In this document: positions 1 through 6,453 of the stretch, in pieces
Layout of the letters: each line of letters starts with the position of its first letter
Numbering within the stretch: the stretch's first letter is position 1
DNA from: JAIBAI01 sp044238875
GTDB taxonomy: Bacteria; Bacteroidota; Bacteroidia; M30B66
Assembly (NCBI GenBank): GCA_044238875.1
Contig: JBIICM010000097.1
Location: forward strand, 1 to 9,436
Length of the DNA: 9,436 bases
Reading direction: 5' to 3'
Program-made: the position numbers and the translations under genes
Notes under the pieces: model-generated
What the model was told of the DNA's origin: nothing
Database searches by the model: none
What the model saw: the letters and a program-made list of their open reading frames with translations, nothing else

Positions 1-2299
1 AAGCTTTACCCAATACCAGTCATGGCCTGCCAATTTCACTGTGACCGATACTATTTACATCAGCCAGCGTGCACAAGCCCTTTACAATGGGAATTTGCCT
101 GCTTCGGCAGCCTTTTCATGGCGTTTTCCAGGCGGCTCATTGTTGAATGGATCAGGGCCCGGACCGCTTGAACTTGGCTATTCCGAAACCGGAACCCAAA
201 AGGTATTTCTGCAGATCGATCATCAGGGGTGTATTTCTCCTGAGGTAAGCCGTGAAATAGTAGTTTTACCCATACCTTCTTCGCGCTTTTTTATTTCCAA
301 TGACAGTGTCTGCACCGGTACGCTGGTTTGGGCGAATTACGAAGGACAGGTAGTTCCTCAGGCAGCCTACAACTGGTTTTTTGATGGAGCAACCGTGCTA
401 TCGGGAACCGGCGCAGGTCCTTATCAGCTGGATTGGAATACTTCAGGGTTAAAGCGGGTGAGACTTGAAATATTGATCAACGGACAAAGTTCAGGGGTAT
501 GGGAAGAAAGTGTGCGGGTGATCGAAATGCCAAGGGCACCATTCACACTTTCCAATTCGGTTTGTGCAGGAAGTGCCGTGAAACCGGCGTTTACAGGTAC
601 ACAAAGTAACTCAAACCTTTTCAGCTGGTCATTCGATGGTGGAGATGCTCAAAATACAGGCACCGCTGAGCCGAGCCTGTCATGGTCAACACCCGGACTT
701 AAAACGGTTACCCTCAGCATTGCTGACGCCATGTGTATTTCAATACTGGAAAGCAGATCTATCATGGTTTATGCAATACCGGAAGCTACATTCAGCGCTC
801 CTGAATATGTTTGTCCGGATGCCGAAGCCGTTATAGTTTTTACCGGAAATGCCGGAAACGATGCTGATTTGAACTGGAATATTGGAGATGCAATTGGAGA
901 TCAGCCTTCAGCAACTGAAGCATTTAAGCTAAAATGGTTATCACCCGGCTTTCGGCAGCTTTCGCTGCGCGTGGTTGAAAACGGATGTTCTTCGGTAGTT
1001 TACACCCATCAGCTGGATGTGAAAACCAAACCAGTTGTGAATGCGGGCATTGACCGCCTGCTATGCGCTAGTGATACCATTTCGCTGCAGGCCGAAGGAA
1101 ACAGTGGGCTTAGTTTCAAATGGGAACCTTCAGCAGGCCTGAGTTCTGACAGTGTTGCGCATCCGCTGTTGAGTCTCCAGGCTATACATAACTACGTTGA
1201 TACCCTGTTTTACAAGGTGATGGCCGCTGACGGTTTCTGTACGGCCAGTGATACATTGATGGTTACCCTTGCCCCGATGCCGGAAGCCTTTATTGCAAGC
1301 CCTGATCCGCAATGTCTGGAGGGCAACTCCTTTGATTTCAAAGCAGAAGGTAATTTTACTAATGATGCAACCTTTAGCTGGAATTTCGGTGCCCATGCAT
1401 ACAGTCACAGCCCTTGGGAAAAGAACCAGCAGGATATACATTTCGAGAATGCCGGAGAATACCCGGTAAGTTTGATCATCAGTCAGTATGGTTGCACCGG
1501 AAAACCGTTTACCCGCAATGTTAAAATTAACGGACATCCTAAGGCTGACTTCAGTATCAGACCGGCAAAAGGCTGCATACCACTCAACAGTACTTTCACA
1601 GCCCACAATGGCAGCGCCGGAAACACCTATGCCTGGCAATTTGGTGACGGGTCGGAGGGGCAAGGAAAGCAGACAGGGCATGTTTACGCCGTATCCGGCT
1701 ATATGAGCGTTGTGTTGACCGTTAGCGATTCAAACGGATGCAAAACAACCTTGAAACGACCTGAAGCGGTTGAGGTGCTTGAGCGCCCAGTGGCAGGTTT
1801 CAGGGTAGATCCTGAAATGGCCTATCTGGGCGATAAAATTGATCTTACAAATTTATCGCATAATACCAAATACAGCTATTACATCATTAATAATGACACC
1901 ATACTCGGTGCTACCAGCGCCTATACATTTAAGGAGCCCGGTACCCATGTTATAACCCAGGTGGTGGTAAATGCCCAGGGTTGCGAGGATGAAATCAGCC
2001 ACAACGTGCGCATTGAGCATGGCAGCAGTTTATTTATACCCAGCGCGTTTACGCCAAACAATGATGGCACCAATGACCTCTTCCGTATTGAAGGCACCGA
2101 CCTGTTTCAATACAACCTGATTGTATTCGATCGCTGGGGATCAGAGGTTTTCAAAAGCCGCGATATGAAAGAAGGCTGGAACGGATATAGTGCCAGCGGA
2201 GAACCTTTGCCTGAAGGTGTTTATGGTTTTATTCTTGAAGCGCGCGATAAGGACAACCAAAATATCCATGAGGTTGGACAGGTAACGCTGATCAGGTAG
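1..2299 (+). CDS. PKD/Ig-like repeat protein with gliding-motility type B T9SS sorting domain (5' partial)
   Basis: A large secreted or surface-anchored protein, probably structural or adhesive. Its 5' end is outside the window: the frame is open from base 2 (SFTQYQSWP...) and no start codon is convincing. Counting from the first visible codon (position 2), 765 residues remain. Residues 10-675 form eight PKD/Ig-like units of 79-86 residues, mostly ending in a proline (9, 92, 177, 260, 344, 427, 513, 596). The seventh is the clearest PKD domain (YAWQFGDGS, about residues 543-551); the fifth is more Ig-like (FKWEPSAGLSS). Residues 676-765 match the gliding-motility-associated C-terminal domain (CHU_C/TIGR04131 type), with FIPSAFTPNNDGTNDLF, VFDRWGSEVF, GWNG, LPEGVYGF and a terminal VTLIR. 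In known systems this domain sends the protein through T9SS after Sec export. The Sec signal peptide must lie upstream. The ligand or partner is unknown. The family assignment is firm; the adhesive role is inference. Confidence 0.93.
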   Translation, partial: SFTQYQSWPANFTVTDTIYISQRAQALYNGNLPASAAFSWRFPGGSLLNGSGPGPLELGYSETGTQKVFLQIDHQGCISPEVSREIVVLPIPSSRFFISNDSVCTGTLVWANYEGQVVPQAAYNWFFDGATVLSGTGAGPYQLDWNTSGLKRVRLEILINGQSSGVWEESVRVIEMPRAPFTLSNSVCAGSAVKPAFTGTQSNSNLFSWSFDGGDAQNTGTAEPSLSWSTPGLKTVTLSIADAMCISILESRSIMVYAIPEATFSAPEYVCPDAEAVIVFTGNAGNDADLNWNIGDAIGDQPSATEAFKLKWLSPGFRQLSLRVVENGCSSVVYTHQLDVKTKPVVNAGIDRLLCASDTISLQAEGNSGLSFKWEPSAGLSSDSVAHPLLSLQAIHNYVDTLFYKVMAADGFCTASDTLMVTLAPMPEAFIASPDPQCLEGNSFDFKAEGNFTNDATFSWNFGAHAYSHSPWEKNQQDIHFENAGEYPVSLIISQYGCTGKPFTRNVKINGHPKADFSIRPAKGCIPLNSTFTAHNGSAGNTYAWQFGDGSEGQGKQTGHVYAVSGYMSVVLTVSDSNGCKTTLKRPEAVEVLERPVAGFRVDPEMAYLGDKIDLTNLSHNTKYSYYIINNDTILGATSAYTFKEPGTHVITQVVVNAQGCEDEISHNVRIEHGSSLFIPSAFTPNNDGTNDLFRIEGTDLFQYNLIVFDRWGSEVFKSRDMKEGWNGYSASGEPLPEGVYGFILEARDKDNQNIHEVGQVTLIR
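29..2026 (+). repeat. Eight tandem PKD/Ig-like units of about 84 residues
   Basis: Within the large secreted protein, eight successive units span 29-277, 278-532, 533-781, 782-1033, 1034-1282, 1283-1540, 1541-1789 and 1790-2026 (83, 85, 83, 84, 83, 86, 83 and 79 residues). All but the last end in proline. Most begin with a small residue plus aromatic pattern (APFTLS, ATFSAP, ADFSIR, AGFRVD) and carry a central W[SNR][FI]-type strand. Five units have a cysteine near residue 11 and another 55-60 residues later, a likely intradomain disulfide. A proline at 26-28 closes a preceding unit, so the array continues upstream. The units are diverged at DNA level; this is a protein-level repeat. Confidence 0.8.
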
Positions 2300-2363
2300 T
2301 GTCATTGGCTCAGCTTATGGCACATTTTGAATCACTAGTCGATTCAATGTTAATTTTATTTGA

Positions 2364-2546
2364 CGAATAAGTAATGATTTGCTGTCAAACGATTATATTT
2401 CATTTGATGAATTGAGAAAAATAGCTGAATACTTGAGAGACTCCGTTTTATTACTTGATAATTTCTCCAGAGAACTTGTGAATCTTACTACTGATATGAA
2501 GGAAAAAAAAGAGAGTAATTCACCTTTCATAAGCCATTTAATGTAA
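2364..2546 (+). pseudogene. Start-less 60-codon open frame, possible histidine-kinase remnant
   Basis: The frame is open from 2364, just after a TGA at 2361-2363, to the TAA at 2544-2546. There is no ATG near its beginning; the only ATGs are late (2502 and 2541). The translation looks like real protein: SNDYISFDELRKIAEYL (residues 9-25), then RDSVLLLDNFSRELVNLTTD, giving a strongly amphipathic helix. The pattern DELRKIAEYLRDSVLLLDN resembles the end of the dimerisation helices in Bacteroidota PAS-type sensor kinases, where LL..L..S...LD..I follows the phospho-acceptor helix. The histidine helix and ATPase domain are absent. A stretch in frame 1 just upstream (2317-2370) could be the preceding part after a frameshift. 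It could also be a small gene with a non-standard start, or chance. The kinase link is inference from memory of the pattern. Confidence 0.3.
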
Positions 2547-2659
2547 AATTGTCGCTTTAGGAAACTTACGGTTCATCATTCAGTAACCTCACCTATATCT
2601 TATCAGGTCAAAAAACTATGCCACTTAAAAGGTGTTTAGCCCTTTTGTAAAATTGGTCT

Positions 2660-2667
2660 TATTTTTG
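2660..2667 (+). promoter_or_regulatory. Candidate Bacteroidota -7 element (TATTTTTG) for the MuiA-like gene
   Basis: TATTTTTG matches the Bacteroidota sigma-A -7 consensus TAnnTTTG exactly. It lies 24 bases upstream of the ATG at 2692, which would leave a short 5' leader of roughly 15-20 bases. No proper -33 TTTG is present at the usual spacing; the closest is TTTA at 2635-2638. In an AT-rich gap an exact match could arise by chance. Confidence 0.4.
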
Positions 2668-2691
2668 AAAGCCCCGCCTTTAAAAAAATCT

Positions 2692-4311
2692 ATGAAAATT
2701 TTCACACTCCCTTTGATATGCATTGTTACATGCAATATCATGGCTCAAACTCCGTCAGACCTGCGTCTGCAGACCCAACCAAAAGAAGTAACCCTATATC
2801 TTAGCGGAGCTCAAATCAGTTCAAGAGCTACGGGCTTAGTGAAAGAAGGGCTGCAGACAATTATATTTTCCAATCTCCCCGCGTCGGTTGATCAATATTC
2901 AGTGCAGGTAAAAGCAGATGCAGATATTGTTATTTTCTCAGTGGATTATCAGTTAAACTATCTGCAGCCGCAGGATAATAAAGCATACAAGCTTCTCGAA
3001 GATTCATTAAAAATTTATCGGGCGCAATTAGGCCGACTTGAGGTTCAAAAGCAGGCATGGGTCGAAGAAATGACCCTGCTGCAGGAAAACAGGTCTATCG
3101 GAGGCGCAAATAATGGAGTAAATGTTACAGAACTCGGTAAAATGGCCGATTTTGTCAGAAATAGAATAAATGATGTGGGTCTCAAAAAACTGGAAACTGA
3201 AGAAAAAGAATTCCGGGTTTCAGAGCGAATCAAAGTAATTGAGCAACAACTATCGGTTTTACAAGGCCAGGCCGCTATTCCATCCGGAGAGGTAATGGTT
3301 CAGTTTTCTGCCGCCAATGCGGGTAATGCCAATTTTGAACTGAACTATTTCACCGGTAATTGCGGATGGAGTCCGTTGTATGACATTCGGGTAAAAGAAG
3401 TTGGGGCGCCTGCTATGGTAACCGCCAAAGCAAACGTTTTCCAGAATACAGGCCAGGATTGGAAAAATGTAGATCTCACGCTTTGTACCGGCAATCCAAC
3501 AATGGGGAATACGCAGCCAATGTTAAATCCATGGTTCTTATATCTGGCAGACCCCGTGATATTGAGAAAAACGGCAAGAAACAGGGAATACATGTTTGAA
3601 AATGTTCCCGCAGCTGCTCAGATGCAACAGGCTGATGATGCCGGTCAGGGAAAGTTCAAGGACCGGTCAATGGCTGAATCAGTGGTGGTTGATAACAATA
3701 CCGCAACTAATGCCTTGTTTAAAATCAATACCCCATACACCATCAACAGCAGCGGGAAGAACAATTTTGTAGAAATTCAAAAATACTCGCTGAAGGCTGC
3801 CTATGCTTATTTCAGTATACCCAAGCTTGACAATGATGCCTTTCTTGTAGCAGATATCAGTGAGTGGCAAAACAGTGAATTATTGCCGGGTGAAGCCAAT
3901 GTTTATTTCGAGAATAATTTCGTTGGAAAAAGCTGGTTCGATACCCACCTGGCTGATGATACGCTTAGATTAGGACTTGGAAGAGATAACCAGATCAGGA
4001 TTGAAAGAAAACTGGTGAAGGATTTCACCGATAAGAGCCTGACAGGCCAGTTTAAGAAAGTTACGCGCACCTATGAAATAACCGTTAAAAACAACCGCAA
4101 AGCTGAAATCATACTCGACCTGGAAGATCAGGTACCACTAAGCAGCAATGAAGAAATTGATGTTAACCTTATTGAAAGCAACAATGCATTCTATGATAAG
4201 GAAAGCGGTAAGCTCAGCTGGAAACTTAAAATTAAACCCGGCGAACAGCAAAAGATTACGTTGACCTACGCTGTCAGATACCCAAGAAAGTCTGTTCTCA
4301 ACGGCTTTTAA
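2692..4311 (+). CDS. Secreted DUF4140/DUF4139 protein (mucoidy inhibitor MuiA family)
   Basis: A 539-residue exported protein of the MuiA-like family, whose biochemical role is not established; the family is named after a Pseudomonas mucoidy phenotype. I chose the ATG at 2692 over an in-frame GTG at 2632 because it begins a normal signal peptide (MKIFTLPLICIVTCNIMAQ, likely cleaved after Ala18) and follows a good -7 element. Residues about 30-128 match DUF4140 (VTLYLSGAQISSRA near the start). Residues about 95-195 are charged and helical, probably coiled coil. Residues about 215-535 match DUF4139, with GWSPLYDIRV (225-234), QNTGQDWKNVDLTLCTG (251-267), DNDAFLVADISEW, SLGRD-like LGLGRDNQIRIER, and a closing VRYPRK. 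The length is normal for the family and nothing is missing. No cell-wall or lipobox signal is seen, so a periplasmic or secreted location is likely. It appears monocistronic. Confidence 0.9.
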   Translation: MKIFTLPLICIVTCNIMAQTPSDLRLQTQPKEVTLYLSGAQISSRATGLVKEGLQTIIFSNLPASVDQYSVQVKADADIVIFSVDYQLNYLQPQDNKAYKLLEDSLKIYRAQLGRLEVQKQAWVEEMTLLQENRSIGGANNGVNVTELGKMADFVRNRINDVGLKKLETEEKEFRVSERIKVIEQQLSVLQGQAAIPSGEVMVQFSAANAGNANFELNYFTGNCGWSPLYDIRVKEVGAPAMVTAKANVFQNTGQDWKNVDLTLCTGNPTMGNTQPMLNPWFLYLADPVILRKTARNREYMFENVPAAAQMQQADDAGQGKFKDRSMAESVVVDNNTATNALFKINTPYTINSSGKNNFVEIQKYSLKAAYAYFSIPKLDNDAFLVADISEWQNSELLPGEANVYFENNFVGKSWFDTHLADDTLRLGLGRDNQIRIERKLVKDFTDKSLTGQFKKVTRTYEITVKNNRKAEIILDLEDQVPLSSNEEIDVNLIESNNAFYDKESGKLSWKLKIKPGEQQKITLTYAVRYPRKSVLNGF

Positions 4312-4323
4312 AGCCGCTGAGAA
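4295..4323 (+). terminator. Perfectly centred inverted repeat across the stop codon; possible terminator
   Basis: Arms CGGCTTT (4302-4308) and AAAGCCG (4310-4316) flank a single T, and the outer arms TTCTCA (4295-4300) and TGAGAA (4318-4323) continue the symmetry with one A/C mismatch. That gives 13 pairable positions on each side of base 4309, which is the first base of the TAA stop of the MuiA-like gene. As RNA the central bases would open into a loop. No T-run follows on either strand, so a classical intrinsic terminator is doubtful; it could instead protect the mRNA 3' end or be a protein site. Confidence 0.35.
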
Positions 4324-4384
4324 GTGAGCGCCAACCGGTTGATAAATAGTTGAAACGGTTTTCATTAAACCCAAAGCAGGGCGG

Positions 4385-4391
4385 TATTTTG
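4385..4391 (+). promoter_or_regulatory. Near-consensus -7 element (TATTTTG) before the sugar transporter
   Basis: TATTTTGC is one base shorter than the Bacteroidota -7 consensus TAnnTTTG and sits 19 bases before the ATG at 4411. No convincing -33 TTTG is seen at the usual distance. A five-codon reading frame (ATG at 4397, MNFLR) ends in a TGA that overlaps the transporter ATG as ATGA (4411-4414); it may be chance or may couple initiation. Confidence 0.3.
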
Positions 4392-4410
4392 CATCAATGA
4401 ATTTTCTCAG

Positions 4411-5682
4411 ATGAATACACCCGACACACGGCAGGGTAACCTGATGCCCACCCTCATCATCGGTTCCCTGTTTTTTATATTTGGTTTTGTAACCTGGTTG
4501 AATGCTACCCTGATTCCCTACCTTAAAATCGCCTGTGAACTAAATGACTTTCAAAGTTTGCTGGTAGCCTTTGCCTTTTACATCGCCTACTTTTTTACCG
4601 CCCTGCCCATGTCGGGCATACTCAAGCGAACAGGCCTCCGAAACGGGATGATGATTGGTTTGTTAATCATGTCGCTTGGTGCTGCACTTTTTATACCGGC
4701 AGCCATGGGTCGGATATACTGGCTATTTCTGACCGGCCTCTTTATTACCGGTACCGGCCTCACGCTGCTGCAAACGGCGGCCAACCCTTATGTTACAATA
4801 ATCGGCCCGATTGAAAGTGCAGCCCGGCGGATATCCATTATGGGTATTTGCAACAAATTTGCAGGCGTTCTGGCACCGCTGATCATGGGAGCGGTAATAC
4901 TAAACAATGCTGATGATATCATTCAGCAATTAACACTACTGGAAGGGTCTTCAAAAGAAGCCCTGCTTGACCAACTGGCTGGAAGGGTTATTTTGCCCTA
5001 TTCATTAATGGTTATTTGTCTGATTGCACTGGCTGCCGGTATTCGGTTTTCTTCACTGCCTGAAGCAGAAAGCGGACAACAACAGCCAGATGGACAAATT
5101 GCTGAGGCGCTGCGCCATCCTCAGCTGTTGCTTGGTGTTGTCGCCCTTTTTTTATATGTGGGTGCCGAAGTTATTGCAGCCGACACCATCGGACTTTTCG
5201 GCCAGTCAGAACATATTCCACTGGATGAAGCCAGGAATTTTGCCGCCCTTACACTTGGGGCAATGGTGGCGGGTTACTTTGCCGGTATTGCTCTCATACC
5301 GAAGGTTATCAGTCAGGCCCGGGCGCTTTCAATATCAGCCATCGCAGGCGTAGTACTCACCCTGCTGGCTGTTAACCTCAATGGATTCTCTGCAGTACTT
5401 TGCATAGCATTGCTTGGGCTGGCTAATGCACTTATGTGGCCTGCCATCTGGCCCCTTGCACTTTCCGGTATCGGAAGAAATATTCCCGTTGGGTCGGCCT
5501 TGCTTATCATGGCTATTGCTGGTGGGGCAGTGCTGCCTTTGCTCTATGGCTTGGCAGCCGACAATGCCGAAATTGGCAGGCAGCAAGCTTATCTGATTTT
5601 ACTGCCCTGTTATTTATTTATATTCTTTTACGCTGTAAGAGGCCATAAACTGCGTAAAGATTCACCCTCAAACCAATCGTAA
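4411..5682 (+). CDS. FHS-family sugar MFS transporter (glucose/galactose/fucose type)
   Basis: A 423-residue inner-membrane sugar permease of the fucose:H+ symporter (FHS) branch of the major facilitator superfamily, about 12 membrane helices. Diagnostic stretches are FFIFGFVTWLNATLIPYLK (21-39, helix 1), FQSLLVAFAFYIAYF (47-61), LLQTAANPYVTIIGP (119-133, helix 4), RRISIMGICNKFAGVLAP (139-156), YVGAEVIAADTIGLFG in the second half, and ANALMWPAIWPLAL. Recalled E. coli FucP aligns without gaps at an offset of 14: its Asn162 is kept as Asn148, but the proton-coupling residues Asp46 and Glu135 are Ala32 and Gln121. I recall WLNA and LLQTAANP as usual for Bacteroidota sugar MFS transporters, so this marks a subfamily and not damage. 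The substrate cannot be read from sequence, and no sugar catabolic gene adjoins. It lies 99 bases after the MuiA-like gene and 30 before the methyltransferase. Confidence 0.92.
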   Translation: MNTPDTRQGNLMPTLIIGSLFFIFGFVTWLNATLIPYLKIACELNDFQSLLVAFAFYIAYFFTALPMSGILKRTGLRNGMMIGLLIMSLGAALFIPAAMGRIYWLFLTGLFITGTGLTLLQTAANPYVTIIGPIESAARRISIMGICNKFAGVLAPLIMGAVILNNADDIIQQLTLLEGSSKEALLDQLAGRVILPYSLMVICLIALAAGIRFSSLPEAESGQQQPDGQIAEALRHPQLLLGVVALFLYVGAEVIAADTIGLFGQSEHIPLDEARNFAALTLGAMVAGYFAGIALIPKVISQARALSISAIAGVVLTLLAVNLNGFSAVLCIALLGLANALMWPAIWPLALSGIGRNIPVGSALLIMAIAGGAVLPLLYGLAADNAEIGRQQAYLILLPCYLFIFFYAVRGHKLRKDSPSNQS

Positions 5683-5700
5683 ATACGGCGGCAGAATGCT

Positions 5701-5708
5701 TAAATTTG
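5701..5708 (+). promoter_or_regulatory. -7 promoter element TAAATTTG immediately before the methyltransferase
   Basis: TAAATTTG is an exact match to TAnnTTTG and ends only four bases before the ATG at 5713. Transcription usually begins about 5-8 bases after this element, which would place the start at or inside the first codons, so the mRNA would be leaderless or nearly so. No TTTG -33 element is seen around 5675-5682. The element would let the methyltransferase and ZIP genes be expressed apart from the upstream transporter. Confidence 0.45.
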
Positions 5709-5712
5709 CCCC

Positions 5713-6453
5713 ATGGTTAATGAAGGCGAAGAATGGTTCCGCAATTGGTTTGATTCACCTTATTACCATCTGTTGTACCAATACCGTGATGAGCAGGAGG
5801 CCCGCCTGTTTCTTGACCATATACTGAATTATCTGCAATTGCCGGCAGGGGCTGATATTCTTGATATTCCCTGCGGAAAAGGCAGGCATGCCCTATACCT
5901 GCAAAGTCTTGGTTTCAATGTGAGCGGTATGGATCTCTCTCCGGCCAATATCAGCCTTGCCCAATCAGTTGCGGGCAACAAGGCGGCGTTCAGTGTGCAT
6001 GATATGCGGCAGCAATTCGGTAGCAATATATACGATTGTATTTTTAATCTTTTTACAAGCCTGGGTTATTTTAAATGGGAACATGAAAACCTGCAGGTGA
6101 TTCAAAATCTGGCTACAGCTCTTAAACCCGGCGGTAATTTGATCATCGATTTCTTTAACCCGAAGAAAATTTCCAGTTCACTTTACCCTGAAAGCATCAT
6201 AGAAGCAGAAGGTATACAATTTCACATCAAACGAAGTTTGGTGAAGAACAGGGTTGTTAAACAGATACAGTTCGAACACCAGCAGCGTAAGTATCATTTT
6301 GAAGAGCATGTAATGCTGATTAGCAGAGAGCGGTTTTCGGTTTGGTTTAAAATGGCGGGTTTAAAAACTGAAGCTGTTTTCGGTTCTTACAAGCTTGATG
6401 AGTATAATGAAGCAACTTCCGAACGACTAATTTTTCTACTCAAAAAAGCATGA
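5713..6453 (+). CDS. Class I SAM-dependent methyltransferase
   Basis: A 246-residue cytoplasmic methyltransferase of the seven-stranded Rossmann-like type. Motif I is ILDIPCGKGRHALYL (49-63), the acidic residue that would contact the SAM ribose is Asp74 in SGMDLS, motif III lies around VHDMRQQF (95-102), and LKPGGNLIIDFFNP (137-150) is the post-motif strand. The N-terminus EWFRNWFDSPYYHLLYQYRD (7-26) is typical of a Bacteroidota/Chlorobi-type family of this size, which supports the ATG at 5713 as the true start. The substrate is unknown; the family is annotated only as methyltransferase, and nothing in the C-terminal half identifies the acceptor. The stop overlaps the start of the ZIP gene by four bases (ATGA at 6450-6453), so the two are almost certainly translated from one mRNA. 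The enzyme fold is secure; the biological role is not. Confidence 0.92.
   Translation: MVNEGEEWFRNWFDSPYYHLLYQYRDEQEARLFLDHILNYLQLPAGADILDIPCGKGRHALYLQSLGFNVSGMDLSPANISLAQSVAGNKAAFSVHDMRQQFGSNIYDCIFNLFTSLGYFKWEHENLQVIQNLATALKPGGNLIIDFFNPKKISSSLYPESIIEAEGIQFHIKRSLVKNRVVKQIQFEHQQRKYHFEEHVMLISRERFSVWFKMAGLKTEAVFGSYKLDEYNEATSERLIFLLKKA

Larger units (their letters stand above)
2300..2691. other. AT-rich 392-base gap between secreted-protein genes
   Basis: This gap is visibly richer in A+T than the flanking genes. It holds the start-less open frame at 2364-2546 (own entry) and a candidate -7 promoter element at 2660-2667 for the gene at 2692. A second short coding-looking stretch, MAHFESLVDSMLILFDE at 2317-2370, lies in another frame just before the open frame. 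No terminator hairpin with a T-run, tRNA, or insertion-sequence inverted repeat is visible. Confidence 0.6.

Noticed and set aside
41..43. GTG at 41 as the start of the large PKD-repeat protein
   Set aside because: The frame is open to the window edge, the residues before it continue the repeat phase (a unit-ending proline at 26-28), and no signal peptide follows. The gene is 5' truncated by the window.
1130..1681. 183-codon open frame on the minus strand
   Set aside because: It is fully inside the PKD-repeat gene on the opposite strand, has no recognisable domain, and its composition follows from the codon use of the real gene.
2632..2691. GTG at 2632 as the start of the MuiA-like protein
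   Set aside because: It would add 20 residues before a normal signal peptide that begins with MKIF at 2692, and would lie upstream of the best -7 element.
4333..4360. AACCG/CGGTT stem followed by TTTT as a terminator of the MuiA-like gene
   Set aside because: The stem is only five pairs with an 18-base loop, too weak for an intrinsic terminator.
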